A DNA stretch of 46,005 bases. It comes from a virus. Under the pieces are notes generated by a model. The model had not been told where the DNA came from, did no database searches, and saw only the letters and a list, made by a program, of their open reading frames with translations. The position numbers were made by a program, and so were the translations under genes. Shown piece by piece: positions 38,701 through 46,005 of this stretch (positions are counted from its first letter, which is position 1; every line of letters begins with the position of its first letter). The stretch spans positions 1 through 46,005 of the IMG/VR virus record IMGVR_UViG_3300033149_002637; one strand, 5' to 3'.

Positions 38701-39814
38701 TGAACGCTTTAATCTTCAGATGGAGCGTCTTGAGAAGGATCACGCTGATAATCTACGTGGCATCATTCGCAACCGTGATGCACGTGGTTTCATTGAAGAG
38801 ATGCTTTCCTACAACAGAAGGAAGGCAGAAGCACAAGAAGACTATGACATTCGCAGGCGTGATGCACGTGAGTCATTTGATGAGCAACAGGCTCAAGCCA
38901 AAGAGAACTACGACAAATCTCGTGCACGGGCGCGAGAAGACTATGAGCGACAGCGTAAGCTTGCTGAAGAGCAATATACTTTTGCACGAAACCGTAGGAT
39001 TGCGGACTACGAAGATCAACGAAAATTGATGAAGGCTGCACTGGCCGAGCAGTTGTATATGATCGAAAAAGAAGCACATGATCGACACAATGAAGAAGTT
39101 GCAGCAGCACAAAGGTCTCAAGCTGAGCGAGATAAAGCAGAACAAGAAGCACTTACCAGTATTGACGAAAATTTAGAAAAACAACTTACAAAGTTGCGTA
39201 AAAACCTTCTGGATCAAGAAGCGCGTGTAAGATTACACTTTTGGGGGCCTGATGGCTTACGTGCCATGCGTGATCAATTCACAGATGAAGAATATCAAGC
39301 TATTGAAGATGCCCATAATGATGAGAACTACTTCTATGAAAACACTGTTATTCCAGACACTGACTCAGTTTGGGATAGAATATTTGATATTGTTAAAAGG
39401 CATGTAGATGACATAGAGAAGCAGAGAGAAAAAGCACGTGCAGCTTACCTTGAAATCATTAATCTTGAAACACAGGCAGCTGCGGCAACAGCAACGACTG
39501 GTGGTGTTCCCAAACAGATTGGTGGCTATGCACCATATGGTACATATATGCTAGGAGAGGCTGGCAGAGAATTCATCCTCTCTAATACTACTACTAGAGC
39601 TTTGGAAATGCAGGTTGGCGCTCTTACGCAAAGTAATGTGTTGGGATTAGGTAGAGACAATGGGTCGGGCAAATTGATCTCCATTGTTTTAAGACAGGAA
39701 AACTGGCAATTTGCTGGTGCATTGTCTGCTGCTGAAAAAGCGGAGTTGCATGAAGTCGCTCGTATCGGTGCACTCGAAGCATTTGATGAGATTACTGAGA
39801 AGGCATGGGGATAA
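35786..39814 (+). CDS. Tail tape measure protein
   Basis: 1,342 residues, GTG start overlapping the previous gene by eight bases. N-terminal coiled coil (to about 230); residues about 234-560 carry the TP901-type core (FMFTQLGNNIEQSGKKIVNT, DIVDMAKELGAISPEELATG); about 614-693 is a hydrophobic region with putative membrane helices (GAALTGGGLIGAGQVWGLLG, LPAVALAAAMAGVILALRKF); residues 779 and 803 start two copies of FPMSAAERAM, 24 residues apart; and about 926-1075 is a hendecad array with an aromatic residue every 11 positions (RAEEDF, ARAAQDY, ARAQEDY, AKENY, AREDY). The measure sets tail length, roughly 200 nm at 0.15 nm per residue (inference). Followed by the distal tail gene. Confidence 0.93.
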   Translation: MAEEQVSRFYFEIEVTGDEAVKKAAELQEQLTKALTKSVKPTKDLASAFASLDKSIAEANKHVKSLLDKLPTDIQRIDKSVKKTLDVVEKDFEDLSDAVVGHSIVTEMIDKINAEFDRLKAKHGSTTDEMTAHWKEYVEATRRILAEYFTVDWSEDLEKGIDALARKIANNLDKLRAKITTTGGLGGVLGVGVTAGAGAIPTPPPVVLPTYREQIATWAEDFAAATQKASVATWGLRRMGFMFTQLGNNIEQSGKKIVNTMASAVQSYLDFNEVMAKTGVAIGLTSKESAALSDNIVDMAKELGAISPEELATGYKSWAQAEGALLETEDQRNTVLAQSVKVAKLAEMHNADLGNTIDSVSGIMTVFNKDAGDLDDVLAQLNFGVTKTSTTLGDFGILMRDVGPVAKDLGMDFEDLIAAQMLLAKANIRGSQAMMTTRSTLQNLAEPSTTFTENMNKLVGVNDTLAAYGFSWLDEFGGRLPTLAEFVGLLARETENLTDKQRAEIIATVSNSRSQAGLLAMVNAQIEAYKRNSDAFEEAMVSNAEAVDFMGKAWAEYEKQDSVRAQKMKQRWDEVGRSIGKSLIDLGLEPAEALSEHLDKLSEFLEEHPGLSTGAALTGGGLIGAGQVWGLLGSLAQVATLITMLASKGVLTTAATVGTGVLGAGAAAVAPALPAVALAAAMAGVILALRKFGKDIEEIRLKGGFGEESRTFLESNFEFYKRQIATHDFVDIIRPTTPLGEELLGGPEMTFDLQEKERILARIVDHLQGVSSIETKELFPMSAAERAMLSGRQGPLQFAQEDFPMSAAERAMRGAGLGGVITSAEEFIPDAVKAKFESDMLSFVEDIKRIEDNARHESTRLAEQAAENKLAVIKSYDDKEIAAAEDLTQRLKSIVIDMHESKERAVASSEKRIEALDARHHKALIRAEEDFARQMARAAQDYAWSEARAQEDYNASRAESIKQYQKNEADDAERFNLQMERLEKDHADNLRGIIRNRDARGFIEEMLSYNRRKAEAQEDYDIRRRDARESFDEQQAQAKENYDKSRARAREDYERQRKLAEEQYTFARNRRIADYEDQRKLMKAALAEQLYMIEKEAHDRHNEEVAAAQRSQAERDKAEQEALTSIDENLEKQLTKLRKNLLDQEARVRLHFWGPDGLRAMRDQFTDEEYQAIEDAHNDENYFYENTVIPDTDSVWDRIFDIVKRHVDDIEKQREKARAAYLEIINLETQAAAATATTGGVPKQIGGYAPYGTYMLGEAGREFILSNTTTRALEMQVGALTQSNVLGLGRDNGSGKLISIVLRQENWQFAGALSAAEKAELHEVARIGALEAFDEITEKAWG

Positions 39815-40198
39815 ATGGCACAATATTCGTATGAAATTGGTGCAAATGCTGGTGCTCGTGTAAACGTTGAGGACTTAGCTACAGGCTTCCCTCCACCGAG
39901 GGGAACACATGACCGTTACTCTGTAGTACGTGTTGGTGGTGATGGAATCTCTGTAGGTGATGGTTATCCTCGTATCACTTGGGTTTTTGATTACCTAACG
40001 ACTGCTGCATTCAATATCTTAATGGCTTATATCACTGGTGCATCGTCGTCTGTATCTATAAATACGCGCCTAGACGATGGAACATACCAAGCGTATGCAA
40101 CTGCTATTATGCACAGACCAGAGATACCAGGTGGAGCTAGACGTGTGTTTGCAGGCTACCGAGATGTTACGATTGTGTTCACAAGGTGTGAAGTATAA
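39815..40198 (+). CDS. Distal tail-like protein, 127 residues
   Basis: ATG directly after the tape measure stop. Beta-rich: YSVVRVGGDGISVGDGYPRI, ITWVFDYLTTAAFNILMAYI, and RVFAGYRDVTIVFTRCEV. Size and position directly after the tape measure and before the hub protein fit a small tail-tip or distal tail subunit, with the TWVFDYLT-x-FNILMAYI pattern common in small tail proteins. Overlaps the hub gene by one base. No diagnostic motif. Confidence 0.55.
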   Translation: MAQYSYEIGANAGARVNVEDLATGFPPPRGTHDRYSVVRVGGDGISVGDGYPRITWVFDYLTTAAFNILMAYITGASSSVSINTRLDDGTYQAYATAIMHRPEIPGGARRVFAGYRDVTIVFTRCEV

Positions 40199-43100
40199 TG
40201 CCAAATCTAAGTGCACCACAACTTGCCACACTACGAACGCATCCCCACAAGATAAAGCTCTATCTCGCTGTACTTAAACCTGCAACTATTTACTCTGCGC
40301 GGGTGAACGATGGTGGTATCGAGCGAGGTGAACGCACGATTACTTTTGATGGTGGTGCTGGCACACTCGCTAATGTTAAAGCTGGAATGAGCTTGTGGGT
40401 TGGTACAGCTGCTGGTCTACAGGACAAGGGACGTGTCAGAATAAAAAGCACAACCGATGATGGTGGTGGAACTGGTACAATTGTTATTGCTGAGAACGGA
40501 CATATTGATTGGCAAGATGATGACTACCTTACAGCTAAAGAGAACTATGAATATTGGCCTGTCTATCCGCGTATAGATGATGATGGCGTGTTTTATAAAG
40601 ACTATGATATTGAATACGATGACCATAACGAGCACTTCTATCCTATACCTGTAATGGGGCCACCTGCTTGCGCCTTCTTATCTGATGGTGCTGTTGACGT
40701 ATTTTTCGATGGTCAAGATAGTTGGTGCCCAGGTACTACTATCGCTTGGGGTGCAGGCAATTCTACGTGGACATTTCCTAGTGGAAACCCTGGTACTAGC
40801 ACAGCTGAAACACCAGGTAACGTTGAATGGAATACCGCTGGTACATACTGGGTAAGTCTATTGGCTAAGGCAACAGCAGCACCTAATAAAACTACCACTG
40901 GTCATCGACCTGTGTTCATTTTCGACCGTACTGGATCGGGCGCACCTTACACTGACTTTGAGGTTCGCAACATCCGTGGCTCACTCAGAAGTGGTGGTTG
41001 GTCTTTTGATGTAACTGTGTTTGGCGATGCTGATTCAGATGAATTCGCCGACGGCACAATGGTTGTCCTATTCGCCGAAACATGGTATGGTAATACAGTA
41101 AAAGACTTTGGCATGAACCATCCGGGTCGTCAGAACATTCGATGTGTTGGTTGGATTGTTGATGAGACCGTGCGTAAAGACCCTGAGAGTGGGGATGTCT
41201 CTTTTAGTGTTCAGGGCCTTGCCGGTCTAATGAAATCTCGCCAAAACTTCTCAGTTGCGTTAGATTACGTTAGTGGTTCGCCAACGAAGTGGTATGAGTT
41301 GAAAGAGCTAGACACAGAGCGAGCGATTCATCATTATCTGTACTGGCATTCAACTGTATGCCAAATGACCGACGTTCGTGTACCAAGTGTTTTCCGTGCG
41401 GGTTTTCCGAGTGCATATAAGATAAAGTTCCAGGATTTTGCGCGTGGCTCATTGTGGGGAGCACTTTCGCGTCTGTGCCAGGAAGCATTTTATGTGTGTG
41501 CAACTGACAGAGATAGCTGCCTCTGGATAGATTTCAACCTGCAATGTTTGGAAGAAAGTTACAGAGGTAGCGTTACAAACGTCATGCTATTGACACATGG
41601 AGATTGGACTGGAACATTAGAGATACGTAGGGATGTTGAACCTAACGTTAGCATTGTTGACTTTGAGGGTATGGCTTATGATGGTACGACCGTAACGCCA
41701 GTAATTTCAATCGCGCCTGGTGAGGCTCCTGCATACATGGGGTCACCGAAACCATCGAAGCGTCATATACTTGATCCCAGCGGTGATTGGCAAGCAAAGG
41801 CGAATCTGTTAGCAGGGCTAAAGTATGCTGAACTGAATAATGAATTCCCAGACATTTCATTCCATTGTATGGGTGATTATTCAATATCTGACATTGTGCC
41901 TAGAGAGTATTTCACGCTAACGCTGGTTGCTACCGACACAAAGCGTGGGATTGAGTGGTCAGCACAAAACCTTGTAATTCAACAGATGGAAGAGCATTAC
42001 GATCACGAAGCTGGCACGTGTGCTGTATCATTTTCCTTTGCTAAAGCCACGCTTGGTACTGCTGGTGTGACTGGAGATTATCCACCTACTGAACCACCAA
42101 CTCCACCAGATAATCCACCACCTGCACCAATACCACCTCCAACACCTGGACTTGGTGGATGGGCAAAGAAAGTGTACGTTGCCACCAAAACACTTGGGGT
42201 ATTTTACACTGAGAACTTTGTTGATGACACGAGTAGTCCTGCTGGCGTTCCAACTTGGACTGCTATAAGCACAGGATTGGATTTAGGAGAAGACTGTCTT
42301 GGTTTCCGAGGAGACCCATTTGATCCAGAAGGGCGACAATACTGCTTGATGGAAGATGGTCTGTACCGTAGAACTGGTGGTGCTTGGTCACGAGTTTTAG
42401 CTATAGCCGATCTTCAACCTGGGGATGGCGATGAGAAATTCATAGCGAATGGTATGGAAACCGATATAAATACTCAGGGGCATGTAGGCGTTCTATCAAA
42501 AGCGCCGACAGATTTAAGTGCTTGGTATAATGTTTCGTATGATTACGGAGCTACTTGGTCGCACAATTTGATTGTAAGGATAGTTAATGCATGGCAATCA
42601 CCAACGCGTGTTTCTTCCTTAGCGATTGGACAGTTTCAAGGTGATTCTGCTGCTGAACCAGGTCAACTACTTTACACAATCATGGGGCATTCTGGTCAAT
42701 ATTTTTATCGTTCCGAAGATGGGGGCGAAACCTGGAGTGTTGTATATCAGAGTGGAGCTGATTCATATTTAGGAATCTCTGGGTGGAGAGCACATGTTTT
42801 AGTTGATCCTATGAATCAAGACACTGTGTACATAGGGTACTATGCAGGGCTATTCTCACCTAACGTAGCAAAATCTACAGACAGAGGCACCAGCTTCACG
42901 AAGTTCGATCTTAATGCTAGTGAGACCATGGGTGCACTTGACAAGGTGTTTTATCATTTATCGGTGACTACTGGTGGAGTAGTACGTGTAGGTGCATTTT
43001 CTTCAGCTCAACACATTCACGGAACTTGGGATGATGGGGATACTTGGAACGAGGTAACACCACAATATTCTGAAAACTCACTTGGTATCTCGCTGCTTCA

Positions 43101-43308
43101 AAGTGCTCCAGATAATTTATATCTTTTGGGGCGGGGGTCTGGAACTCCCGACACGCTTCGGAACGTCATCTGGGCCTCTATAGATGAGGGAGCTACAATG
43201 ACTCCAAAAAGTGGGGCACATGCTGATGTCATTGATACTGGTGGTGGTGATAGTATTCCATACAATTGTAATGGTATTCGTGGCATCCTTCAGATTTGGG
43301 AAGTCTAA
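40198..43308 (+). CDS. Tail hub / baseplate protein with PKD-like domain and BNR beta-propeller
   Basis: 1,036 residues. Residues about 1-150 and 245-625 are tail-tip/hub-like beta domains (IRGSLRSGGWSFDVTVFGDA, PGRQNIRCVGWIVDETV); about 154-243 resemble a PKD/Ig-type domain (FLSDGAVDVFFDGQDSWCPG then GTYWVSLLAKATA); about 628-654 is a proline-rich linker (PPTEPPTPPDNPPP); and 655-1036 is a propeller with repeated Asp-box loops: YDYGATWS (781), SEDGGETWS (839), STDRGTSF (892), WDDGDTWN (944) and SIDEGATM (994). Asp-box repeats occur in sialidases and in carbohydrate-binding sortilin-type propellers. It may bind or trim host surface glycans on adsorption; no catalytic residues can be assigned. 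Confidence 0.72.
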   Translation: MPNLSAPQLATLRTHPHKIKLYLAVLKPATIYSARVNDGGIERGERTITFDGGAGTLANVKAGMSLWVGTAAGLQDKGRVRIKSTTDDGGGTGTIVIAENGHIDWQDDDYLTAKENYEYWPVYPRIDDDGVFYKDYDIEYDDHNEHFYPIPVMGPPACAFLSDGAVDVFFDGQDSWCPGTTIAWGAGNSTWTFPSGNPGTSTAETPGNVEWNTAGTYWVSLLAKATAAPNKTTTGHRPVFIFDRTGSGAPYTDFEVRNIRGSLRSGGWSFDVTVFGDADSDEFADGTMVVLFAETWYGNTVKDFGMNHPGRQNIRCVGWIVDETVRKDPESGDVSFSVQGLAGLMKSRQNFSVALDYVSGSPTKWYELKELDTERAIHHYLYWHSTVCQMTDVRVPSVFRAGFPSAYKIKFQDFARGSLWGALSRLCQEAFYVCATDRDSCLWIDFNLQCLEESYRGSVTNVMLLTHGDWTGTLEIRRDVEPNVSIVDFEGMAYDGTTVTPVISIAPGEAPAYMGSPKPSKRHILDPSGDWQAKANLLAGLKYAELNNEFPDISFHCMGDYSISDIVPREYFTLTLVATDTKRGIEWSAQNLVIQQMEEHYDHEAGTCAVSFSFAKATLGTAGVTGDYPPTEPPTPPDNPPPAPIPPPTPGLGGWAKKVYVATKTLGVFYTENFVDDTSSPAGVPTWTAISTGLDLGEDCLGFRGDPFDPEGRQYCLMEDGLYRRTGGAWSRVLAIADLQPGDGDEKFIANGMETDINTQGHVGVLSKAPTDLSAWYNVSYDYGATWSHNLIVRIVNAWQSPTRVSSLAIGQFQGDSAAEPGQLLYTIMGHSGQYFYRSEDGGETWSVVYQSGADSYLGISGWRAHVLVDPMNQDTVYIGYYAGLFSPNVAKSTDRGTSFTKFDLNASETMGALDKVFYHLSVTTGGVVRVGAFSSAQHIHGTWDDGDTWNEVTPQYSENSLGISLLQSAPDNLYLLGRGSGTPDTLRNVIWASIDEGATMTPKSGAHADVIDTGGGDSIPYNCNGIRGILQIWEV

Positions 43309-43310
43309 CG

Positions 43311-44372
43311 ATGAGTAGGATTGACATCTTACGTCAGCGAATAGTTAAACGCTTACAGCGGTTTGAGAATTCACGCGAACCAAGGCATGAAATCATTTGG
43401 GGTTTACTGGGTGATATTGATGGAACAGTTAGCGTTCCCAATCAGTCTGGTAAAGTTTATTGCAGGTTGCTTGGATTAAATAGCATTTTGGTTCGTGCTT
43501 GGAACGCAACAGTACCCCTTGTTGCTAACTTACGTGTGGATGTTGAGGTCGAGCGACAGGAGGGTATGCCAAATGATTACTCTGTTCTTGGAATTGCGAA
43601 GGTTGGATATGGTGGTTATGAAAATGAAACACGATTCTATTTACCACCTCACCATGAAACACATGAGTATTCAAGCGGAGAGGGTGGCTATGACATAGTA
43701 AATGTGTACACTAGAGCATTAGCGGAGTTACGTGCTGATGCTCAAGCAACTCCAGATATGACATTGCACATTAGTGCTGGATTGTATATGACAGAAACGC
43801 ACCTTGTGATTCGAGCTGCTGCTGATTCGCCAGCGTTTTCAGCTGCTCCAGCGGCAGGCTACAATCGATTTGATTTGCTTTATTTGAACACGAGCAATAA
43901 TCAATACGAAATCACTGAAGGTACTGCTGCGCTTGCTGGGTTTGCTGCTAGGCCCTTACCAGAGAGCAAACAAATAGCAATTGTATGGGTGTTTTTTCAG
44001 GCTGGTGATACAGCAATTACGAACTCAATGCTTATTGATGCTCGTGTGTTTTTGCTACCTGTAGGAGCACTTGAACTTGCAGAACATGCTCTCGATCCAC
44101 AAGCAGCAAACTCAAAACATACTGGTACATTGGCAGGGCTTCATGCACACGTGTATAATGAGAATAAGTCAAATGAGTGTGATGGTGCAAAGACAGTTTT
44201 CATTACTGCCCACGAGTTTATGCCCGAATATCTAGGTGTGTTTCTTAATGGGCAACTACTAACACTCGATGACGATTACACAGAAGGAGCATTCTACGAT
44301 TCCTTTACAATGTCCACAGCACCGATTGCCGGTGACACATTTATTGTGGCTTATGCTCCACAGATTGCATAG
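43311..44372 (+). CDS. Tail fibre / baseplate wedge-like structural protein
   Basis: 353 residues, taking the ATG at 43311 rather than a TTG 15 bases before it inside the hub gene. SRIDILRQRIVKRLQRFENS is an N-terminal helix; GLLGDIDGTVSVPNQSGKVY and YDIVNVYTRALAELRADAQ follow, then FDLLYLNTSNNQYEITEGTA and a hydrophobic C-terminal beta domain (AKTVFITAHEFMPEYLGVFL, TLDDDYTEGAFYDS). Layout resembles phage fibres with a beta-rich distal domain that binds a receptor. Enzyme motif absent. Confidence 0.6.
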   Translation: MSRIDILRQRIVKRLQRFENSREPRHEIIWGLLGDIDGTVSVPNQSGKVYCRLLGLNSILVRAWNATVPLVANLRVDVEVERQEGMPNDYSVLGIAKVGYGGYENETRFYLPPHHETHEYSSGEGGYDIVNVYTRALAELRADAQATPDMTLHISAGLYMTETHLVIRAAADSPAFSAAPAAGYNRFDLLYLNTSNNQYEITEGTAALAGFAARPLPESKQIAIVWVFFQAGDTAITNSMLIDARVFLLPVGALELAEHALDPQAANSKHTGTLAGLHAHVYNENKSNECDGAKTVFITAHEFMPEYLGVFLNGQLLTLDDDYTEGAFYDSFTMSTAPIAGDTFIVAYAPQIA

Positions 44373-44383
44373 GAGAAGATATT

Positions 44384-45298
44384 ATGCCTGCTATTGATAT
44401 GATTAGAGGACGACAAACAGTTGTGCCATTAACCAATAAATCTGGTGGTACGCGCTCAGAGGGCGACGTTATTATTAGAGATACAACGGCTGATGATGCT
44501 TTCACAACCACAACAACCTCTCAAGATAAGAAGGTTATTGGTGTTGTTGCTGAAACTATAGCTGATGATGCTGCTGGGCGCGTTATCGTAGGTGGTTATG
44601 TGTCTGTGCTAGCTGTTGACGCTGCAACGAGTAGAGGTCAATATCTTTATGCGTCAAGTACCACTGGAAAAGCAACACCTAGTACGAATCTCGTCCAAGG
44701 TGTGTTTGGAATTGCTTTATCGGCTGTCGGAGCTGCTGGTAATGTAAGTGCTCTTATTTGGCCTATGGCTCCTTATTCGCCCGTTGGTCACATCGTCTTG
44801 TTAGCACAGCATGGAATGGCACGAACTGATAACGGTTGTGCTGCTCCTGCAAAGGTGGAAATCGGTGGCACTAATAAAGTTGACATGTTCGTCATGGCAT
44901 TTGATAAAGATGCTGATGAATATGGTCAATGGACTGATGTTATGCCTGACGACTGGGATGGTGGAACTGTAACAGCAAAAGTGCATTGGACTTGTGGTGT
45001 AGGCGGCGGTGCTGACGAAACTGTTTCATGGGACATAAGTGGACGCTCTTATGCTGACGATGACACTATTGACCAAGCTATGGGAACAGCAATAACTGTC
45101 AACGATACTTGGCATGCAGATAAAGACTTGCACATTACAGATGCAACATCTGCTATTACACTTGCTGGTACACCTGCTGCTGGCGAATTAGTTCAGTGGC
45201 AAGTTATGCGAGATGTCTCAGACGACGACTTGGCTGTAGACGCACAACTATTGGCAGTTCACATTACCTACACTAGAGCATTTGCGGTGACGCCATGA
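44384..45298 (+). CDS. Virion structural protein with DUF2190-like N-terminus
   Basis: 304 residues after AAGGAG-like AGGAGAAG. The N-terminal 130 residues (DMIRGRQTVVPLTNKSGGTR then GDVIIRDTTADDAF, VIGVVAETIADDAAGRVIV and SRGQYLYASSTTGKATPS) resemble DUF2190-type capsid or tail decoration proteins; the C-terminal half (WDGGTVTAKVHWTCGVGGG, WDISGRSYADDDTIDQAMGT) is a beta-sandwich like those of phage receptor-binding fibres. Coupled to the next gene by ATGA. Exact place in the virion not shown. Confidence 0.6.
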   Translation: MPAIDMIRGRQTVVPLTNKSGGTRSEGDVIIRDTTADDAFTTTTTSQDKKVIGVVAETIADDAAGRVIVGGYVSVLAVDAATSRGQYLYASSTTGKATPSTNLVQGVFGIALSAVGAAGNVSALIWPMAPYSPVGHIVLLAQHGMARTDNGCAAPAKVEIGGTNKVDMFVMAFDKDADEYGQWTDVMPDDWDGGTVTAKVHWTCGVGGGADETVSWDISGRSYADDDTIDQAMGTAITVNDTWHADKDLHITDATSAITLAGTPAAGELVQWQVMRDVSDDDLAVDAQLLAVHITYTRAFAVTP

Positions 45299-46005
45299 CC
45301 ACACAATTTAGACCCGAACAAGCTAATCTAACTAAGTATTGGGATTTTGGTAGTGGTACTATGCGAATCCCTGCTGGAGTGGATTTTCCTGGTGCTCCAA
45401 ATGATGGTGATGTATATTACCGCACTGATTTGGATGTGTTCTATATCTATGATGGTGCAGACTGGGAGAGCATACAAGTAACGGCAGCTGATGTTGTTGT
45501 TGAGCAGGTTGATGCACCAACTTATGAGGATGTTCAGGACTGGATTAATACTACTCAAAGTGCTGGTGCTATCTCTGGTGGAGCAATTACAGCAACGTCA
45601 TATGCCATCACTGACGCCGACGATGTGGCAAATACATTCAAAGTCGCTGATGATATGACAGCATATTTTACTGACGGAGTGGAGTTCACAGTTTCTGGGT
45701 CTACTGGCAATGATGGTGACTATACGACTGTTGGCAATGCAACCTTTGCTGCTGGTGAAACCACAATAACGGTAGCGAATGTACCCGATGGAACAGATGA
45801 TGGTGATATTGTTGATGGGCGTGTGGATGTTGATTTTGGCGCAGGAATGATCAAGAAGACGGATGATGATATAGACGGTGTTACAGCTTTCATGGACTGG
45901 CCCAAAACTGAACACATCTTGTTGGTTGATGCTACGCGAAATGTTATCTATGTTGATTACAATGCTGGAACCCCACTTGTCAAGGCTACGGATGACCCTG
46001 GTACA
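45295..46005 (+). CDS. Tail fibre-like structural protein (partial, runs off right edge)
   Basis: ATG at 45295 overlaps the previous stop as ATGA, and the frame is open to the edge (237 residues so far). It begins TTQFRPEQANLTKYWDFGSG; then FPGAPNDGDVYYRTDLDVFY with YIYDGADWESIQ, the short segment common in fibre and baseplate proteins that end in virion-bound beta domains, then repeats of D/G-rich strand sequence (FTVSGSTGNDGDYTTVGN, TTITVANVPDGTDDGDIV). Last complete gene in the late cluster visible here; C-terminus missing. Confidence 0.68.
   Translation, partial: MTTQFRPEQANLTKYWDFGSGTMRIPAGVDFPGAPNDGDVYYRTDLDVFYIYDGADWESIQVTAADVVVEQVDAPTYEDVQDWINTTQSAGAISGGAITATSYAITDADDVANTFKVADDMTAYFTDGVEFTVSGSTGNDGDYTTVGNATFAAGETTITVANVPDGTDDGDIVDGRVDVDFGAGMIKKTDDDIDGVTAFMDWPKTEHILLVDATRNVIYVDYNAGTPLVKATDDPGT

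Noticed and set aside
38444-38743. - strand frame of 99 codons in the tape measure
   Set aside because: Mirror of the hendecad coding region; no start signal.

Overview
This window reads as part of a tailed double-stranded DNA bacteriophage genome (Caudoviricetes), or a prophage-free viral contig cut from one. It carries a terminase, portal, prohead protease/scaffold, major capsid protein, head-tail joining genes, tail tube, frameshifted tail chaperones, a tape measure of about 1,340 residues and baseplate/fibre genes, all on the + strand in classical order. Shine-Dalgarno sequences of the AGGAGG type, frequent GTG starts, ATGA/GTGA stop-start overlaps and sigma70-like promoters point to a bacterial host that I cannot name from the sequence. 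No contractile sheath is visible, so a long non-contractile (siphovirus-like) tail is the simplest reading, although the portal and capsid look closest to the T4 gp20/gp23 type. No integrase, DNA polymerase, helicase or complete endolysin is in the window; both edges cut through genes.

Layout. (1) 1-12,664, - strand: about 30 small, tightly packed, mostly unrecognised early-type genes. Recognisable ones are an RlpA-like secreted double-psi beta-barrel protein (cut by the left edge), a beta-class DNA methyltransferase, two paralogous DUF4406/nucleoside-deoxyribosyltransferase-like proteins, a stand-alone SWIM zinc finger, an HTH regulator and several zinc-ribbon proteins. Two very small membrane proteins of 29 and 57 residues sit in this block. 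It is interrupted by intergenic control regions at about 3.2-3.55, 3.95-4.4, 10.57-11.27 and 12.67-13.11 kb, and has several hairpin terminators between genes that face the same way. (2) 12,716-13,114: divergent control region with one good promoter facing each way. (3) 13,115-16,445, + strand: putative small terminase, large terminase and a metallophosphoesterase. (4) 16,476-24,328, + strand: a contiguous sugar cassette of ten genes: four GT2 glycosyltransferases, a SAM methyltransferase, a CgeB-like glycosyltransferase, an ATP-grasp enzyme, an NDP-sugar epimerase/dehydratase and a DegT-type sugar aminotransferase form the set together with their coupled neighbours. (5) 24,325-28,574: portal, XhlA-like membrane protein, ChaB-protease-scaffold fusion, major capsid protein. 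(6) 28,609-31,165: a GT4-methyltransferase-like fusion, another GT2 and a 36-residue basic protein, again embedded among head genes. (7) 31,184-46,005: head-tail joining, HNH endonuclease, tail tube, chaperones, tape measure, distal tail, a hub protein carrying a PKD-like domain and a BNR beta-propeller, and fibre-like proteins to the right edge.

How it fits together. The + strand is one late operon: DNA packaging, head and tail assembly, with two sets of sugar genes physically inside it. Because the sugar genes are coupled to head genes by stop-start overlaps, they should be made when virions are made; the most attractive inference is that the phage synthesises an amino-sugar and glycosylates its own virion (or alters the host surface late in infection). 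The - strand is the early/host-takeover side. The most unusual non-coding signals are a five-unit 16-bp repeat array bracketed by an 11-bp inverted repeat (10,614-10,694) and (CA)n leaders of different lengths placed immediately before the Shine-Dalgarno of four - strand genes.
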